In this document: positions 11,559-23,087 of the stretch, piece after piece | How positions within the stretch are numbered: the first letter of the stretch is position 1 | Layout: each line of letters opens with the position of its first letter | Assembly: GCF_910594005.1 (NCBI RefSeq) | Contig: NC_057848.1 | Coordinates: forward strand, 131,884,155 to 131,948,154 | DNA from: Cervus elaphus | Lineage: Eukaryota; Chordata; Mammalia; Artiodactyla; Cervidae | Reading direction: 5' to 3' | Length of the DNA: 64,000 nucleotides | Notes under the pieces: generated by a model | The model's database searches: none | What the model was told of the DNA's origin: nothing | The model's input: the letters and a program-made list of their open reading frames with translations, nothing else | Translations under genes and position numbers: made by a program

Positions 11559-12179
11559 AATAGTAGTTAGAAGTAGTAATTGTTTCTCAAAGTGAAGAAA
11601 TGAACTCTCTAGGATAAGATAGCCAGAGGTGAACAATATGACAACTACCTGTTTTGGTAGAATAATTTTGAATATGCAAAATTTTCAAGCATTTTTGAAT
11701 TAACAGAAGTGTTTATCAGCTAAAGAGATATGCCACTTGGGAGGGCCTCCAGATTTTCAAGGGTCTTTCTTTTTTTCCTTTATCATGGGCAATTTTTCTT
11801 CTCCCCCAAAATTGTAGATATAGAAGAATTTATTAAAGGTAATCATCTCTATAATTAGCCAGTAATGATTTCCCTTTCATTTTCAAATGCACTTATTTTA
11901 ATGAGCAAGTCTGAAGAGGTCAACCCAGGACTAATGAAGTCAAGATCTTTGAAGTGAATGTGTGTGATCTTAATGGATATGATTCATCATTTGCTTTTTC
12001 ATCATCATGTATTCATGTCTGGCAGCACCTTTATTCATCTTAGAAATGAGCTTTCCAAATGCATAGGCTTTATTTGCTCAAATTGCCCCTTATTTGTCTC
12101 AGTTGGGTAGGAAAAGAATTATGTTAGAGACTTGTTAGACATCTAATTCAATCAGTGCAAGATGCTTTCATCTAGACCA
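11559..12179. other. Unassigned intergenic sequence
   Basis: No gene or clear repeat recognised. Confidence 0.35.
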
Positions 12180-12312
12180 ATGGTTCTCAACAGGGGCTGC
12201 CCCCCAACCAGGGGACATTTGGCAATGTCTAGAGGCATTGTTGTTTGTTGCATGCAAATGGTGGGGAAGGGGAGAGCAGTGGTGGTGCTACTGGTATCCA
12301 GTGGGTAGAAGC
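12180..12312 (+). mobile_element. MER5A-like DNA transposon, left part
   Basis: GGTTCTCAACAGGGGCTG, GGGGACATTTGGCAATGTCT and CCAGTGGGTAGAAGCC follow the MER5A (hAT-Charlie) consensus. The match stops at about 12,312 and resumes at about 12,786. Confidence 0.7.
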
Positions 12313-12785
12313 CTGGTATATCATTTAGTGTTCTCCAGAGAAACAGAACCAGTAGGATGGAGATATATAGATGATGAGGAATTGGCTCACACCATTGTGA
12401 AGGGTGAGAAGTCCCACAATCTGATCTGCCATTTGCAAGATGGCAACCCAGGAAAGCCAAAAGATGTGATTCAGTCCAAATCGGAAAGCCTGAGAACCAG
12501 AAGAATCAATCAATGGTTTAAATTCCAGTCTGAGGGCTGGTAAAGATCAGACGAGATGTTCAAAGTCAAGCAAGCAGGCAGGAAACAAGAGGGGCAAATT
12601 CCTCCTGCCTTCACCTTTTGTCCTATTTAGGCCAGTGGCTTGCACGATGCCCACTTACATTGGAGAGAGCAATCTGCCTTACTGAGTCCACAGATTCACA
12701 TGCTAATCTCATCCAAAAACACTCTCATAGACACACCCAGAAATAATGTTTAATCTGGACACTCTGTGGCCAGTCAGTTTGACAC
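12313..12785 (+). repeat. Repeat nested inside MER5A (family not assigned)
   Basis: GTTCTCCAGAGAAACAGAAC, GGAATTGGCTCAC and CCTGAGAACCAG are blocks I recognise from a common old mammalian interspersed repeat, but I cannot name it with confidence. It splits the MER5A-like element cleanly. Confidence 0.5.
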
Positions 12786-12905
12786 AGAACATTGACCATG
12801 ACACCAGGAGTCCTGCCAAGCATCCTGCAATGCTCAGGACAGCCCCTATAACAAAGAATCTTCCTGTACAAAGGGTCAACTGGGCAGAGGTTGGGAAACC
12901 CTGAT
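12786..12905 (+). mobile_element. MER5A-like DNA transposon, right part
   Basis: CCAAGCATCCTGCAATGCTC, AGGACAGCCCC, AACAAAGAATC and GAGGTTGGGAAACCCTG complete the MER5A pattern interrupted at 12,312. Confidence 0.7.
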
Positions 12906-13224
12906 CTAGCCTGAAGCAATTTCAGAATTTAAATCATGTTCCTTTTTGGTCTCAGATGATTTTAAAAGACTTATAAAAATGCATTTGAAGTCTTCCAGGC
13001 CAGAGAGTATGCTGTTCTATTAACACTTTCATATCAAAATATTAGAGATTTAAGATTTAGTTTCTCACTTTTCAGTGTTCCAGCTCAAGAAACTTAACAC
13101 CTGTATTCTAGTTGGACATTTCCCAAAATACAATCCTTAAGCCACTAATGAGTGACAAGGGTTCCCTGCAAAGCTGTAAACATACCTAAAAATGTAAAAT
13201 TTTAGTGTTTCTGATCACATATAA
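12906..13224. other. Unassigned intergenic sequence
   Basis: No gene or clear repeat recognised. Confidence 0.35.
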
Positions 13225-13238
13225 TCCCATAGACTTTT
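13225..13238. repeat. Target-site duplication, left (L1 at 13.2 kb)
   Basis: TCCCATAGACTTTT, repeated exactly at 13,842-13,855, brackets the L1 insertion. Confidence 0.85.
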
Positions 13239-13841
13239 TTTTTTTTTTTAATTTTTTTATTAGTTGGAGGCTAATTACTTCACAACATTTCAGTGGGTTT
13301 TGTCATACATTGATATGAATCAGCCATAGATTTACACTTATTCCCCATCCCGATCCCCCCTCCCACCTCCCTCTCCACCCGATTCCTCTGGGTCTTCCCA
13401 GTGCACCAGGCCGGAGCACTTGTCTCATGCATCCCACCTGGGCTGGTGATCTGTTTCACCATAGATACTATACATGCTGTTCTTTTGAAACATCCCACCC
13501 TCACCTTCTCCCACAGAGTTCAAAAGTCTGTTCTGTATTTCATCGCAGCACTGTTTATAATAGCCAGGACATGGAAGCAACCTAGATGCCCATCAGCAGA
13601 TGAATGGATAAGGAAGCTGTGGTACATATATACCATGGAATTTTACTCAGCCGTTAAAAAGAATTCATTTGAACCAGTTCTAATGAGATGGATGAAACTG
13701 GAGCCCCTTATACAGAGTGAAGTAAGCCAGAAAGATAAAGAACATTACAGCATACTAACACATATATATGGAATTTAGAAAGATGGTAACGATAACCCTA
13801 TATGCAAAACAGAAAAAGAGACACAGAAATACAGAACAGAC
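13239..13841 (-). mobile_element. Young L1 insertion with 5' inversion (twin priming)
   Basis: From the left: a T-run (complement of the poly(A) tail), then the L1 3' UTR in antisense to about 13,541 (complement of GGGTGGGATG, CCAGGTGGGATGCATGAGAC, GGTGGAGAGGGAGGTGGGAG). The sequence then flips to sense for the upstream part (ACATGGAAGCAACCTAGATG to CAGAACAGACT, 13,542-13,841). The two parts overlap in the element around GAAATACAGAACAGAC. This head-to-tail inversion inside one duplication is the mark of twin priming. Nearly identical to the L1 at 21,258, so recent. Confidence 0.88.
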
Positions 13842-13855
13842 TCCCATAGACTTTT
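13842..13855. repeat. Target-site duplication, right (L1 at 13.2 kb)
   Basis: Second exact copy of TCCCATAGACTTTT. Confidence 0.85.
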
Positions 13856-14499
13856 ATTGAATTTTGTTGCACTAGTTCTTTTCCCACTGGAAAGTGCAAT
13901 GAGTAGTTTCATCAACAGTTATGAAATCTTTTTCTCTGCTGAAATCTTTCTCAGTCAAAAAATGATTGAGAACCACTGCTATAAAAATTTTTCTTTTGAA
14001 CAGCTCCTCCCACTCAGACTCCTGCCAATGTTAGTTCACTCCTTCTCTCTGCTACTTTTTACCAATAGATCTTGGTCTTCCTTCAAGACCCACCTCAAGT
14101 CCCCTAACACTCATGGATGTATTCGTTTACTTGCTCATTCATTACACACACAGAATCTAGTAAACACCTCTACCACTATGCCAAGGGCTGGGGACATCGA
14201 AAAACTCCCTAAAGACAGAATTCCTTGAGTAACTCGTTGCTGGAGGAATTCTAACCTCTGCTAACACTTCCCTTTCATTACAACCCACAATTTAAGAATT
14301 ATATCTTGCTATTTATTACCCTCAAATTGACTTTTTTGGTATTGATTTCTCCTTCTGAATCATAACAAAATATCTTTTGGGGGCTAGGGTTGCCGGATAA
14401 AGTATGGGCCATCCAGTTAAATTTGAATTTTGGATAAACACCGTCTAATGTTTTCGGTATGAGTATGTTGCAAATGTCATATGGAACACCTTTTGGGGA
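13856..14499. other. Unassigned intergenic sequence
   Basis: No gene. The part around 14,000-14,110 has a faint L2-like look (TTCACTCCTT, TTCAAGACCCACCTCAAGT), too weak to call firmly. Confidence 0.35.
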
Positions 14500-14622
14500 T
14501 TTTCCAGGCAAGAATACTGGTGTGGGTTGCCATGCCCTCCTCCAGGGGATCTTCCCAAACCAGGGATTGAACCCAGGTCTCCCGCACTGCAGGCTCTTTA
14601 CCCTGAGCCACCAGGGATGTTT
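14500..14622 (-). repeat. Bov-tA SINE fragment (antisense)
   Basis: Starts abruptly at TTTTCCAGGCAAGAATACTG and runs to GAGCCACCAGGGATG; the half that would lie to the left is missing. Confidence 0.85.
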
Positions 14623-14639
14623 TACCCTTATATTTTAAA

Positions 14640-14732
14640 AGTTTATTCAGACAACAAGGTTCTACTGTATAGCACAGGGAACTATATTCAATATCCTGTG
14701 ATAAGCCATATTGCAAAAGAATATGAAGAGGA

Positions 14733-14781
<49 letters not shown>

Positions 14782-14855
14782 TTGTATATTGCTGTACAGC
14801 AGATATTGACACAACATTGTAAATCAACTATACTTCAATAAAATAATTTTTTGAA
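14640..14855 (+). repeat. Ruminant L1 3' UTR with (TA)n
   Basis: CAACAAGGTTCTACTGTATA, GCACAGGGAACTATATTCAA, a TA run (14,736-14,769) continuing as AC, then GCTGTACAGCAGATATTGAC, AATCAACTATACTTCAATAA. Confidence 0.85.
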
Positions 14856-16344
14856 AGACTATTCAAATGTAACTGAACATCTTGTATTTTTATTTGCCAA
14901 ATGTGGCAATCCCATTTAGAGCAAGAGTTCTCTAGTATTTTTCCTACGTCTCCAAGGATATATGAGAGAGGCCTGGAATGTGCAGTCAGGACTCAAATGA
15001 GCACTCTTATTAGCAGTTGTCTCATTCCTTTGAGGAACACAGAAAGTTAAAATATTTTTTCCTCCAAAGGTAGGGACAGTGAGTAATTTGTTCTAGTTGA
15101 TAGTGACATCATAGTTAAATCAGTTGTGATCTGATGCAGGAGCAGGCTGCCAGGAAATCGTGGGGTTTAGGATGTAACTTCTAAAATATTAAAGTAGGAG
15201 AGAAGAGAATTCAGGCTCTAAGGATTTTTTTTTCTCCCCCATAAGGATAGGGTGGGTGACAGTCTGTATTTTAGTCCCATCCATTCCAGGGTGAGTTTCA
15301 CACAGGGCATTGGTAATATCGATAATGCAGGGAAACAACTTGTTTCAGTCTCAATTATTTGGATAATCAATCACGGAAATTAAACCACAAATAGTATTTT
15401 CTTTTTAATCTAGCATTTTGCAGTCAAAGAACACTATGCTTTTTCTATAGTCAACATTGTAACTGAAAATACCCAGAGTTGCTCCTGGAATCTCAGCATC
15501 GATGAAATGACTTGACTTAAATGCCCAGAAGGCATAAACAGCCATTGCTAAATAGCATCTATTTTGAGCCCAGCAGGTTTCCATTTGCAATCCCAACTAC
15601 AAATATTGCTTTTTGGAGCCTGAAAATGCCCTGCTACATGGAGTGTGTTGGTAAGTGTCACACACACATAGATAGCCCAAGTATTATATAAACAGGAATT
15701 ACTGTCACACAAAATTACTGCCACGACAACTTCACGACGTGAGCTCTTTAATACTTGATTTGCATCGCCAGGAGTCCTGCACTCTAATCCTGGCTATGTA
15801 ATCCTGGCTGTTTTTAGGAGAAAGGGGTGTCTGAGATGATACTGCTTCCTGTTCCTATTTAGAACCTTCTTTCTGTCCCACTGCCTCACTATTAGGGCCT
15901 ACCTGACTCAGACCTTGGTCTGAGCCTTGGTCCCCAGGCTTACTTGTGGAGATGTAGACCAAATAGCTCCAAATGTCTTTTCTAGCTCTGTGGCCCACAT
16001 CATCAGTCCTCTTAAGTTGGAAAAGTATTAACTTATCTGTCTTGAGGAGATGAAAATTTCATCTGAATTTGTTCCGCATTATTCCAGGTGGAAAACCAAG
16101 TAACTGAATGATTTACGAGAGTAGGAAGTAAGGAAGTTGGAGAGGAAATTATTTCCTTTGAAATGCAGCAAATCCTCTATTATCCAACATGACTGGGCAG
16201 TATTTTTCAGATTAACACAAATTTATCAACCAATTACCAGTTTTTAAATCTTTTGAGCATAATGAAATATGCTTAACAAAATATAGTCAACAGATTTTTA
16301 AAACATTTAATTCTGAAAGTTTTCATGAATGTACGTAAGTAGAA
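14856..16344. other. Unassigned intergenic sequence
   Basis: About 1.5 kb with no recognised repeat or exon. It is among the longer apparently unique stretches upstream of MAOB. Confidence 0.4.
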
Positions 16345-16651
16345 ATGTATACAAGTGAAGTAAGTCAGAGAAAGACAAATACCATATGACATCACTTATA
16401 TGTGGAATGTAAAAAATGATACGAATGAACTCATTTACAAAGCACAAACAGACTCACAGACATAGAAGACAAACTTATGGTTACTAAAGGGAAAAGAGGG
16501 GGAGAGATAAATTAGGGGTTTGGGATTACCAGATACAAACTACTATATATAAAATAAATAAGCAACAAGGACCTGCTGTATAGCACAGGGAACTATACTC
16601 AATGGTTTGCAATAACTTATATGGGAAAAGAATCTGAAAAGGGTATATATA

Positions 16652-16703
<52 letters not shown>

Positions 16704-16765
16704 GCTGAATCACTTTGCAGTATGCCTAGAATATTGTAAATCAACTATATTTCAACTTAAAAATA
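16345..16765 (+). repeat. Ruminant L1 3' end with (TA)n
   Basis: GTGAAGTAAGTCAGAGAAAG, ACAAATACCATATGACATCA, GGAGAGATAAATTAGG, GCACAGGGAACTATACTCAA, then a TA run (16,660-16,697) and AATCAACTATATTTCAA. Confidence 0.88.
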
Positions 16766-17814
16766 TAGAAAATAGTATAACTTTTTCTTCATGCACCTAT
16801 CACCTAATTTCAATATCTGTCACTACTTTGCCAGTCTTATTTTATTTACATCAGTCACTATTTTCTATTTTCTCCTAGTGTATTTTAAAGCAAATCTTAA
16901 ATATTACTTTGTTTTACAGTCTAAATATTTAGTATACATCTCTAACTGATAAGGTATTTTTATATAACCACTGTGCCCTTATCGCATATATCAAAATGAA
17001 CAATAATTGCTTAATATAATCTAGCAGCCAATCCATAGTCAAATTTCTCCATCCATCCCTTAGATATAACTGGTTTACTCTAATTAAGATCCAAACAAGT
17101 TTACACATTGCATTTGGCTGAGTCTCTTAAGTTTCTTTTATAGTGAGCACAATTTAATCTCTTCACTGGACAATTTAGAAAACATTCCAGAATTTCAGAG
17201 ACTTCTGGGATTCATAGTATAATAATAATTATAGTGCATTTGGCTGGATATCTGTGAGTAAGTGGTTAATAATATGCAGAATATGTGACTGTGGTTTAGG
17301 ACTTTGGGATAGAGAGCTTCTTCCAAGTGATACACAAAGAACCAAGGAGAGATCATGGTTGGTCTCTGTCACGTAGTTTCTTTCAGAAAATGTGTAAAGG
17401 ACTTAGTTGAGCTTTGTTGGCTTTGTCATACAAATGCTTTAGCTAACATTCTCCAATTTAAAGCAAACACCTCCAAAATATCTACCTAAAATCAAGCCGT
17501 TTTATTAGAGAAATTGCAGTATTAGTAAAATTTGAAGAAATTTTTACTGCAAAGTTTTTTATGGGTGTAAGGTATGTCAAGGAAGAGCTAATGGGTCATT
17601 TGATTTGCTGAAAGAGAAAATACACTATGTCCAGTAGGATAAGAGACTTCATCAAAGCAGCTAGCTAGGTTCAGGAAATTGGGGAAACCACATGGCAGTG
17701 GACCAAGAGGGGAAAAAAATCAAGCAGCAGTAACACAGAAGGTACATGGGGCCAAATGACTCAGAAGAAGGTACCTGAAAAGGGCTAAGAGTAGAGGAGA
17801 TAGAAAAATCCTGA
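16766..17814. other. Old repeat-like and unassigned sequence
   Basis: 16,780-17,200 resembles an old LINE-related mammalian repeat (CACATTGCATTTGGCTGAGT) that I cannot name. 17,231-17,814 is unassigned. No gene seen. Confidence 0.35.
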
Positions 17815-18235
17815 CATTGTGCATTAATCTGTCATAACAAAGTATCATACACTCAGTGGCTAAAACAACAGAAATTTCTCATTTTGGAGGCTTGGAAATC
17901 AGATCAGCATGCCAACCTGGTCGGGTTGTGGTGAGGCTTCTTGCCTTGTACTTGGCCACCTTCTCACTCCCTCTGCCTTCTCACTTGGCAAAGGGAGTGG
18001 GCGGGGGAGAGTGGGAGAGAGAGGAGAGGGAGAGAGCACTAGAGGGTTTTGGTGTCTCTTTCCAATGAAGGCACTAATCCTATCATTAGGGCCCCACCCT
18101 CATGACCTTGTCTAAACCTAAAGAAAGAAAGTGAAAGTGAAGTCGCTCAGTTGTGTCGACTCTTTGCATAACTACCTTCCAAAAACCCTACATTTAAATA
18201 TCATCACAATGAAGAAAGGGCTTCAACATAGGACA
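17815..18235 (+). repeat. Old mammalian interspersed repeat (family not assigned)
   Basis: CTGTCATAACAAAGTATCAT, GTGGCTAAAACAACAGAAAT, CCTATCATTAGGGCCCCACC and GGGCTTCAACATAGGA follow a familiar common repeat. A short Bov-tA piece (18,125-18,168) lies inside. Confidence 0.5.
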
Positions 18236-18644
18236 TCTTCCCATCTTTTCTCTTAATATTTCTGTATCTGAGTTGTTAGAAAAGTTTTCCCTACTCCTAG
18301 TTTATAAAGTATTTCTTTGAGCACCTGTATAGTCTAATCTTTTACATTTAAATTGCTGATCTGTTCAGAATGTATCCTGGTATAAATGTGAGATATGGAT
18401 TCAATTTTATCTTTTGCTTTATGGCTATCTAGTTATTTAAGTGCCATTTATTAATGGCTCCATCTTTGGGGAGACATATCAGAAAGACAAAGAAATCAGC
18501 TTGAAGTGGCAGCCCAATTCACAGACAATTTGAACATCAAAATAAATACAGTGTGGATTAGAATCTATTGAATAAGAATCCATGAATTCATCGTGTTGTA
18601 CATAATAAGGGAAATACATTGACTATTTGATGAGGAATAAGATA

Positions 18645-18866
18645 TGGGGTTTTTCAGATGACTCAGTGGAAAAGAATCCTCCTGCCAATGCAGGAGATAA
18701 AGGAGATGCAGGTTCAATCCCTGGGCTGGAAAAAAGCCCTGGAGGAGGGCATGGCAACCCACTCCAGTATTCTTGCCTTAAGAATCCCCATGGACAGAGG
18801 ATCCTGGTGGGTTACAGTTCATGGGGTTGCAAAGAGTCAGACACAACTGAAGCAATTAAGCATAGC
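18645..18866 (+). repeat. Bov-tA SINE (first of tandem pair)
   Basis: Sense Bov-tA: CTGCCAATGCAGGAGA, GGCAACCCACTCCAGTATTC, GTCAGACACAACTGAAGC. Confidence 0.9.
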
Positions 18867-18884
18867 ACATAGTAGAGGTGAGAG

Positions 18885-19085
18885 CTTCCCAGGCGGCTCA
18901 GTGGTAAAGAATCCGCCTGCCAGTGCAGGAGATGCAGGTTCAACCCCTGGGCTGGAAAGAACCCCTGGAGGAGGGCATGGCAACCCGCTCCAGTATTCTT
19001 GCCTGGAGAATCTCATGGATAAGAAGCCTGGTGGGCTATAGTCCATGGGGTCTCAGAGTTGGGCATGACTAAGCACATATGCATG
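18885..19085 (+). repeat. Bov-tA SINE (second of tandem pair)
   Basis: Sense Bov-tA 18 bases after the previous one: GCTTCCCAGGCGGCTCAGTG to GGGCATGACTAAGCAC. Confidence 0.9.
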
Positions 19086-19934
19086 CAAAATACAAGATAT
19101 TTGTGTAGTCTCAAAGTAATTCTCCACTAAATAGTTATTAATTACAAAAGAAAAAGTAACTTTATAAGAGAAGTCTGGAAGATACCACCTTAACCAAGAG
19201 ACCAAAATTGACATCACTAGGAATGGGATCAATTGAAATTGTACCTGATAGGATGCAATTAGGAGAACACAGACAGGTTTCTGTGAAATTTCTGTCAAAG
19301 ATGCATAAAATGAATCTAATCACAAGGGACTATTAGACAAATTCAAATTGAGGGACAGTCTACAAAATTCCTTGACTAGGGTCTTCTAAAGTGTCAAGGT
19401 CATGAATATCAAAGCAAGATTGAAAAGTGTTCCAAGTTAAAAGAGTCTAAAGAGACAGCACAACTAAATGCAATGTATGATTCAGGACTGGGTCATTTTT
19501 CTAGAAAGGACATTATTGGGACAACTGGCAAAATTTGAATGGAGTCTGAAGATTAGATTATAGTTGTGAGACAATATTAATTTTCTAATTTTGAGAGCTG
19601 TATTGTGGTTTTGTAGGAGAATGACTTTGTTCCTAGGAAATACACACTAAAGTATTTGGGGGTTGTAGTAATGGAACATTGTGTCAACAGCTTATTCTCA
19701 AAAGCTTCAAGGAATAAAAGGATCCTTATACCATACTTGCAACTTTTCTGTAAGCTTAAGACTGTGTAAAACAACATAATTACAGGGAAAAAACAGTCTC
19801 CATCTTTTCCTGATTTGAGATTCACCCTTTTTTCACATATAAATTTCCATATACAATTGAATCAGTTTCTACAATTCTATTACATTGAGCTGTCTACTCA
19901 TGAATTAATGCCCTCTGTTTTAATCACTGAAGCT

Positions 19935-20320
19935 TTTCTGTTAAAAAAAGCAAAATTCAACTAAGTTTAAAGATCAAATTGGCTTTATTCAATGATTCAT
20001 GAATTGTACAGCATTTCATCTAGAAGGAAGGAGCTCTGTACAAAATAGAAGGCTTTTAAAGCCAGGGAGGGGGTGGGGCAAGTAAATAATGAACAAAAGA
20101 ATGGGGTTATTTCAGGCAAGGTCACCTTCCTTTGAGTGAAGTCGGGTCTCTTAGGCAGATTATCTCTCTGGTGCTCCCAGAAAATTCTAGACTGAGTAGT
20201 TATGGTTACCTTCCTGAAGAAGGTTGAAACTGCAATTAGGTAAGGTATTAATTCTTGATTTGGTGATATGGGTTAGCACATGTGACTCCATTTTGGGCAT
20301 CTTTCTTTTTTTTTTTTTTT
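19935..20320 (-). mobile_element. LTR-like element (antisense), tentative
   Basis: The complement has GAATAAAGCCAATTTGATC (a polyadenylation signal in an LTR-like setting), and the block ends near a T-run. It recalls old mammalian ERV LTRs. Family and exact ends are not assigned. Confidence 0.4.
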
Positions 20321-20697
20321 AACCAATACCTAGTAAGTTCAACCCTCTACTTCCCTTTTTTTTCTTCTTTTTAAAGATTTTCCTAGCTATTCTAAGGTAT
20401 TTGTCTCCATTTGCACATCTTTTTTGCAAAGCTCAAATCAATAGGAAAAAACTGCAAATGAGAGATTCTTTTTACTATATATTTAAGTATAGTTGATTTA
20501 CAATATCATATTAGTTTTAGGTGTAGAACATAGTGATTTAATATTTTTATAGATTATACTTTCCTTAAAGTTATTATGAAATATTGGCTATATTTTTTGT
20601 ACTATACAGTTTATCACTGTAGACAGATTTTAATAAAATAATAGGCTATAGAATAAATATACAAAAATGAAATTCCTCCATTTAAAATAAAGATATT
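20321..20697 (-). repeat. L1 fragments, mostly antisense
   Basis: TTAAGTATAGTTGATTTAC and TATTAGTTTTAGGTGTA match the antisense ruminant L1 tail. From about 20,610 the sequence turns to sense L1 ORF2-like DNA. Confidence 0.45.
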
Positions 20698-20984
20698 ATA
20701 TTCAAAGATATAATGAGGACTTCCCAGGTGGCATTAATGGGAAAGAACCTGCATGACAATACAGGACACATAAGAGATGTGAGTTCGATCCCTGGGTTGG
20801 GAAGATCCCCTGGAGGAGGGCATGGCAACCCACTCCAGTATTCTTGCCTGGGAAATCCCATGGACAGAGGAGCCTGGCAGGCTACAGTCCATAGGGTCGC
20901 AAAGAGTCAGACATGACTGAAGCGACTTAGTACACATGCAAAATCTCAATAAAGCAATAGAAATGGAATATTCAAAGATATAAT
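20698..20984 (+). repeat. Bov-tA SINE with 17-bp target-site duplication
   Basis: The Bov-tA body (20,715-20,967) lies between exact copies of ATATTCAAAGATATAAT (20,698-20,714 and 20,968-20,984). It is inserted in an L1 ORF2 remnant. Confidence 0.9.
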
Positions 20985-21200
20985 AAAACCAAAGACCTCA
21001 TTCACAGTAGAAAAAAATCTAGGCATAATATTAACATCATACATCAAAAACCTATGTGAAAAAAATTACAAAACAGTTTGGAAATACACAAAATTATACT
21101 TGATTGAGTAGAAAAATATTTCATGTGCTTGGATAAAAAGAGTCAATGTCATGGAAACATTGGTTTTTCCCAAGTTAATTTTATAAATTTAACAGATCCC
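20985..21200 (+). repeat. L1 ORF2 remnant
   Basis: AAACCTATGTGAAAAAAATT and the following run (CATGGAAACATTGG, TTTTCCCAAGTTAATTTTAT) follow L1 ORF2 with frame breaks. Continuous with 20,610-20,697 before the Bov-tA insertion. Confidence 0.6.
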
Positions 21201-21242
21201 AGTAAAATCTGTCAGCCTCCTTTAGGGGTTGCCTCAGCTGTT

Positions 21243-21257
21243 AAAAGTCATGTCACC
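21243..21257. repeat. Target-site duplication, left (L1 at 21.2 kb)
   Basis: AAAAGTCATGTCACC, preceded by TT. This gives the LINE endonuclease target TT/AAAA. The copy at 21,827-21,841 is exact. Confidence 0.92.
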
Positions 21258-21826
21258 CCAGGACATGGAAGCAACCTAGATGCCCATCAGCAGATGAATG
21301 GATAAGGAAGCTGTGGTACATATACACCATAGAATATTACTCAGCCGTTAAAAAGAATTCATTTGAACCAGTTCTAATGAGATGGATGAAACTGGAGCCC
21401 ATTATACAGAGTGAAGTAAGCCAGAAAGATAAAGAACATTACAGCATACTAACACATATATATGGAATTTAGAAAGATGGTAATGACAACCCTATATGTA
21501 AAACAGAAAAAGAGACACAGAAGTACAGAACAGACTTTTGAACTCTGTGGGAGAAGGTGAGGGTGGGATGTTGCAAAGAACAGCATGTATATTATCTATG
21601 GTGAAACAGGTCACCAGCCCAGGTGGGATGCATGAGACAAGTGCTCAGGGCTGGTGCACTGGGAAGACCCAGAGGAATCGGGTGGAGAGGGAGGTGGGAG
21701 GGGGGATCAGAATGGGGAATACGTGTAAATCTATTGCTGATTCATGTCAATGTATGACAAAAACCCACTGAAAAAATAAATAAAATAAATAAATAAATAA
21801 ATAAAATAAAATGAAAAAAAAAAAAA
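21258..21826 (+). mobile_element. Young 5'-truncated L1 insertion
   Basis: Sense L1 from the end of ORF2 (AGGACATGGAAGCAACC) through the 3' UTR (GGTGGAGAGGGAGGTGGGAG) to an A-rich tail of TAAA units and a 17-A run (which overlaps the duplication). Close match to the 13.2-kb copy and an intact tail point to a recent event. Confidence 0.92.
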
Positions 21827-21841
21827 AAAAGTCATGTCACC
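21827..21841. repeat. Target-site duplication, right (L1 at 21.2 kb)
   Basis: Exact second copy of AAAAGTCATGTCACC. Confidence 0.92.
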
Positions 21842-22620
21842 ATCCCCAAGCAGCCCAAAACCAGCGGGGGATCAAGGCAAGAGTTCAAAGGCCTAGCCCC
21901 TGCTCCAAGGAGACACAAGTCTATAGGGGCAGTCCAGTTGGCCAAATCTTCCAGTGGGATTGAATTACAGGTCAACTTCTTCAGCTTCCTGCTCCCTTCC
22001 TTTCCTTTTGGGGATCCTAGATCCTGAGAGAACTCCCTGAAAAATCTCCTGCTCACTAACCTCAGTCAAAGTGATAACACTCTGATGCTTTGCTAGCCTA
22101 TGTGTGCAAACTGATACCTAACGCAGTTCATGCACATGTATCTGAGAAATGGAAACTTAGGAACAACCAGTCACAAACAGCCAACTAGGTTTTCCCAGAT
22201 AGGCAACTGCTTAATCTCTAGCTAACTGAATGATTTCCTTGCTTTGCTTTCTTCTCTGCTGTGTAAAAAAGCCTTGCCTTTAGCACTGAATGCCTCCAAT
22301 CACTTTCAGTTTGGCTTCCCTGGTGGCTCAGATGGTAAAGAATCTGCCTGCAATTCAGGAGACCTGGGTTCGATCCCTGGGTCAAGAAGATCCCCTGGAG
22401 GAGGAAATGACAACCCACTCCAGTATTCTGGCCTGGAGAATTCCCATGGACAGAGGAGCCTGGGGGGCTGCAGTCCACGGGGTCACAAAGAGACATGACT
22501 GAGTGACTAAGCACACCATTGGAAAAGATTTTTGCTCAAATAAACCCCTGAAACTTTAAATGTTCCTCAGTTTATCTTTGAACACCTCTATTTCAGAGTT
22601 TGTTTCCTTAGTAATCTAGG
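21842..22620 (+). mobile_element. LTR-like element (sense), split by a SINE, tentative
   Basis: TGCTGTGTAAAAAAGCCTTGCC, then GCTCAAATAAACCCCTGAA, resemble an LTR with a TATA-like and a polyadenylation signal. The Bov-tA at 22,312 separates them, and the L1 at 21,258 interrupts what may be its left part. Family unknown. Confidence 0.4.
22312..22520 (+). repeat. Bov-tA SINE
   Basis: Full sense Bov-tA, GCTTCCCTGGTGGCTCAGAT to ACATGACTGAGTGACTAAGC; few changes from consensus. Confidence 0.93.
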
Positions 22621-23087
22621 CCATGACCCAGGCTGTAGGATTTGACTTGATCTGTGAGCACAGACTCCTCAATCGTGTGAGATTAGACATGGTACCCTCA
22701 GCCTCATGCTTTACTCTCTGTCCTTGAAGAAAATTATCTCGGTCTCAGTATGATACCACTATGTTCCTGAGGGACAGTAACTTCCTGCAGTGTCTCTAGT
22801 TTTCCCTCTCATGTGGAATATTTTTCTTCCTTATGAATGTGGGTGCGTGAATTTAAAAACATGATGATGTTATGTACATCTTCTAAAGAGCTCAGCTTTG
22901 CCTCCACATCCTCAGCTGCAGCTCTGCAGTCTGCCACAGACAAGAGGATTTCAGTGTGAGCTGTCAAACACCCATTTTAATTACTTGTGTTATATCTACT
23001 TAAGATGTATTATTGTGTGTGAATAGTTATAATACATAATTAATTAATATAGACCACATTAACATATGTATAAGTAATATATAGCTC
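22621..23087. other. Unassigned intergenic sequence
   Basis: No gene or clear repeat recognised. Confidence 0.35.

Larger units (their letters stand above)
18470..19775 (+). repeat. Old L1M-type 3' region interrupted by two Bov-tA
   Basis: The ends resemble the 3' part of old L1M/L1ME elements (GGACATTATTGGGACAACTG, GCAACTTTTCTGTAAGCTTA). The block is heavily diverged and is split by the SINEs at 18,645 and 18,885. Confidence 0.5.
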
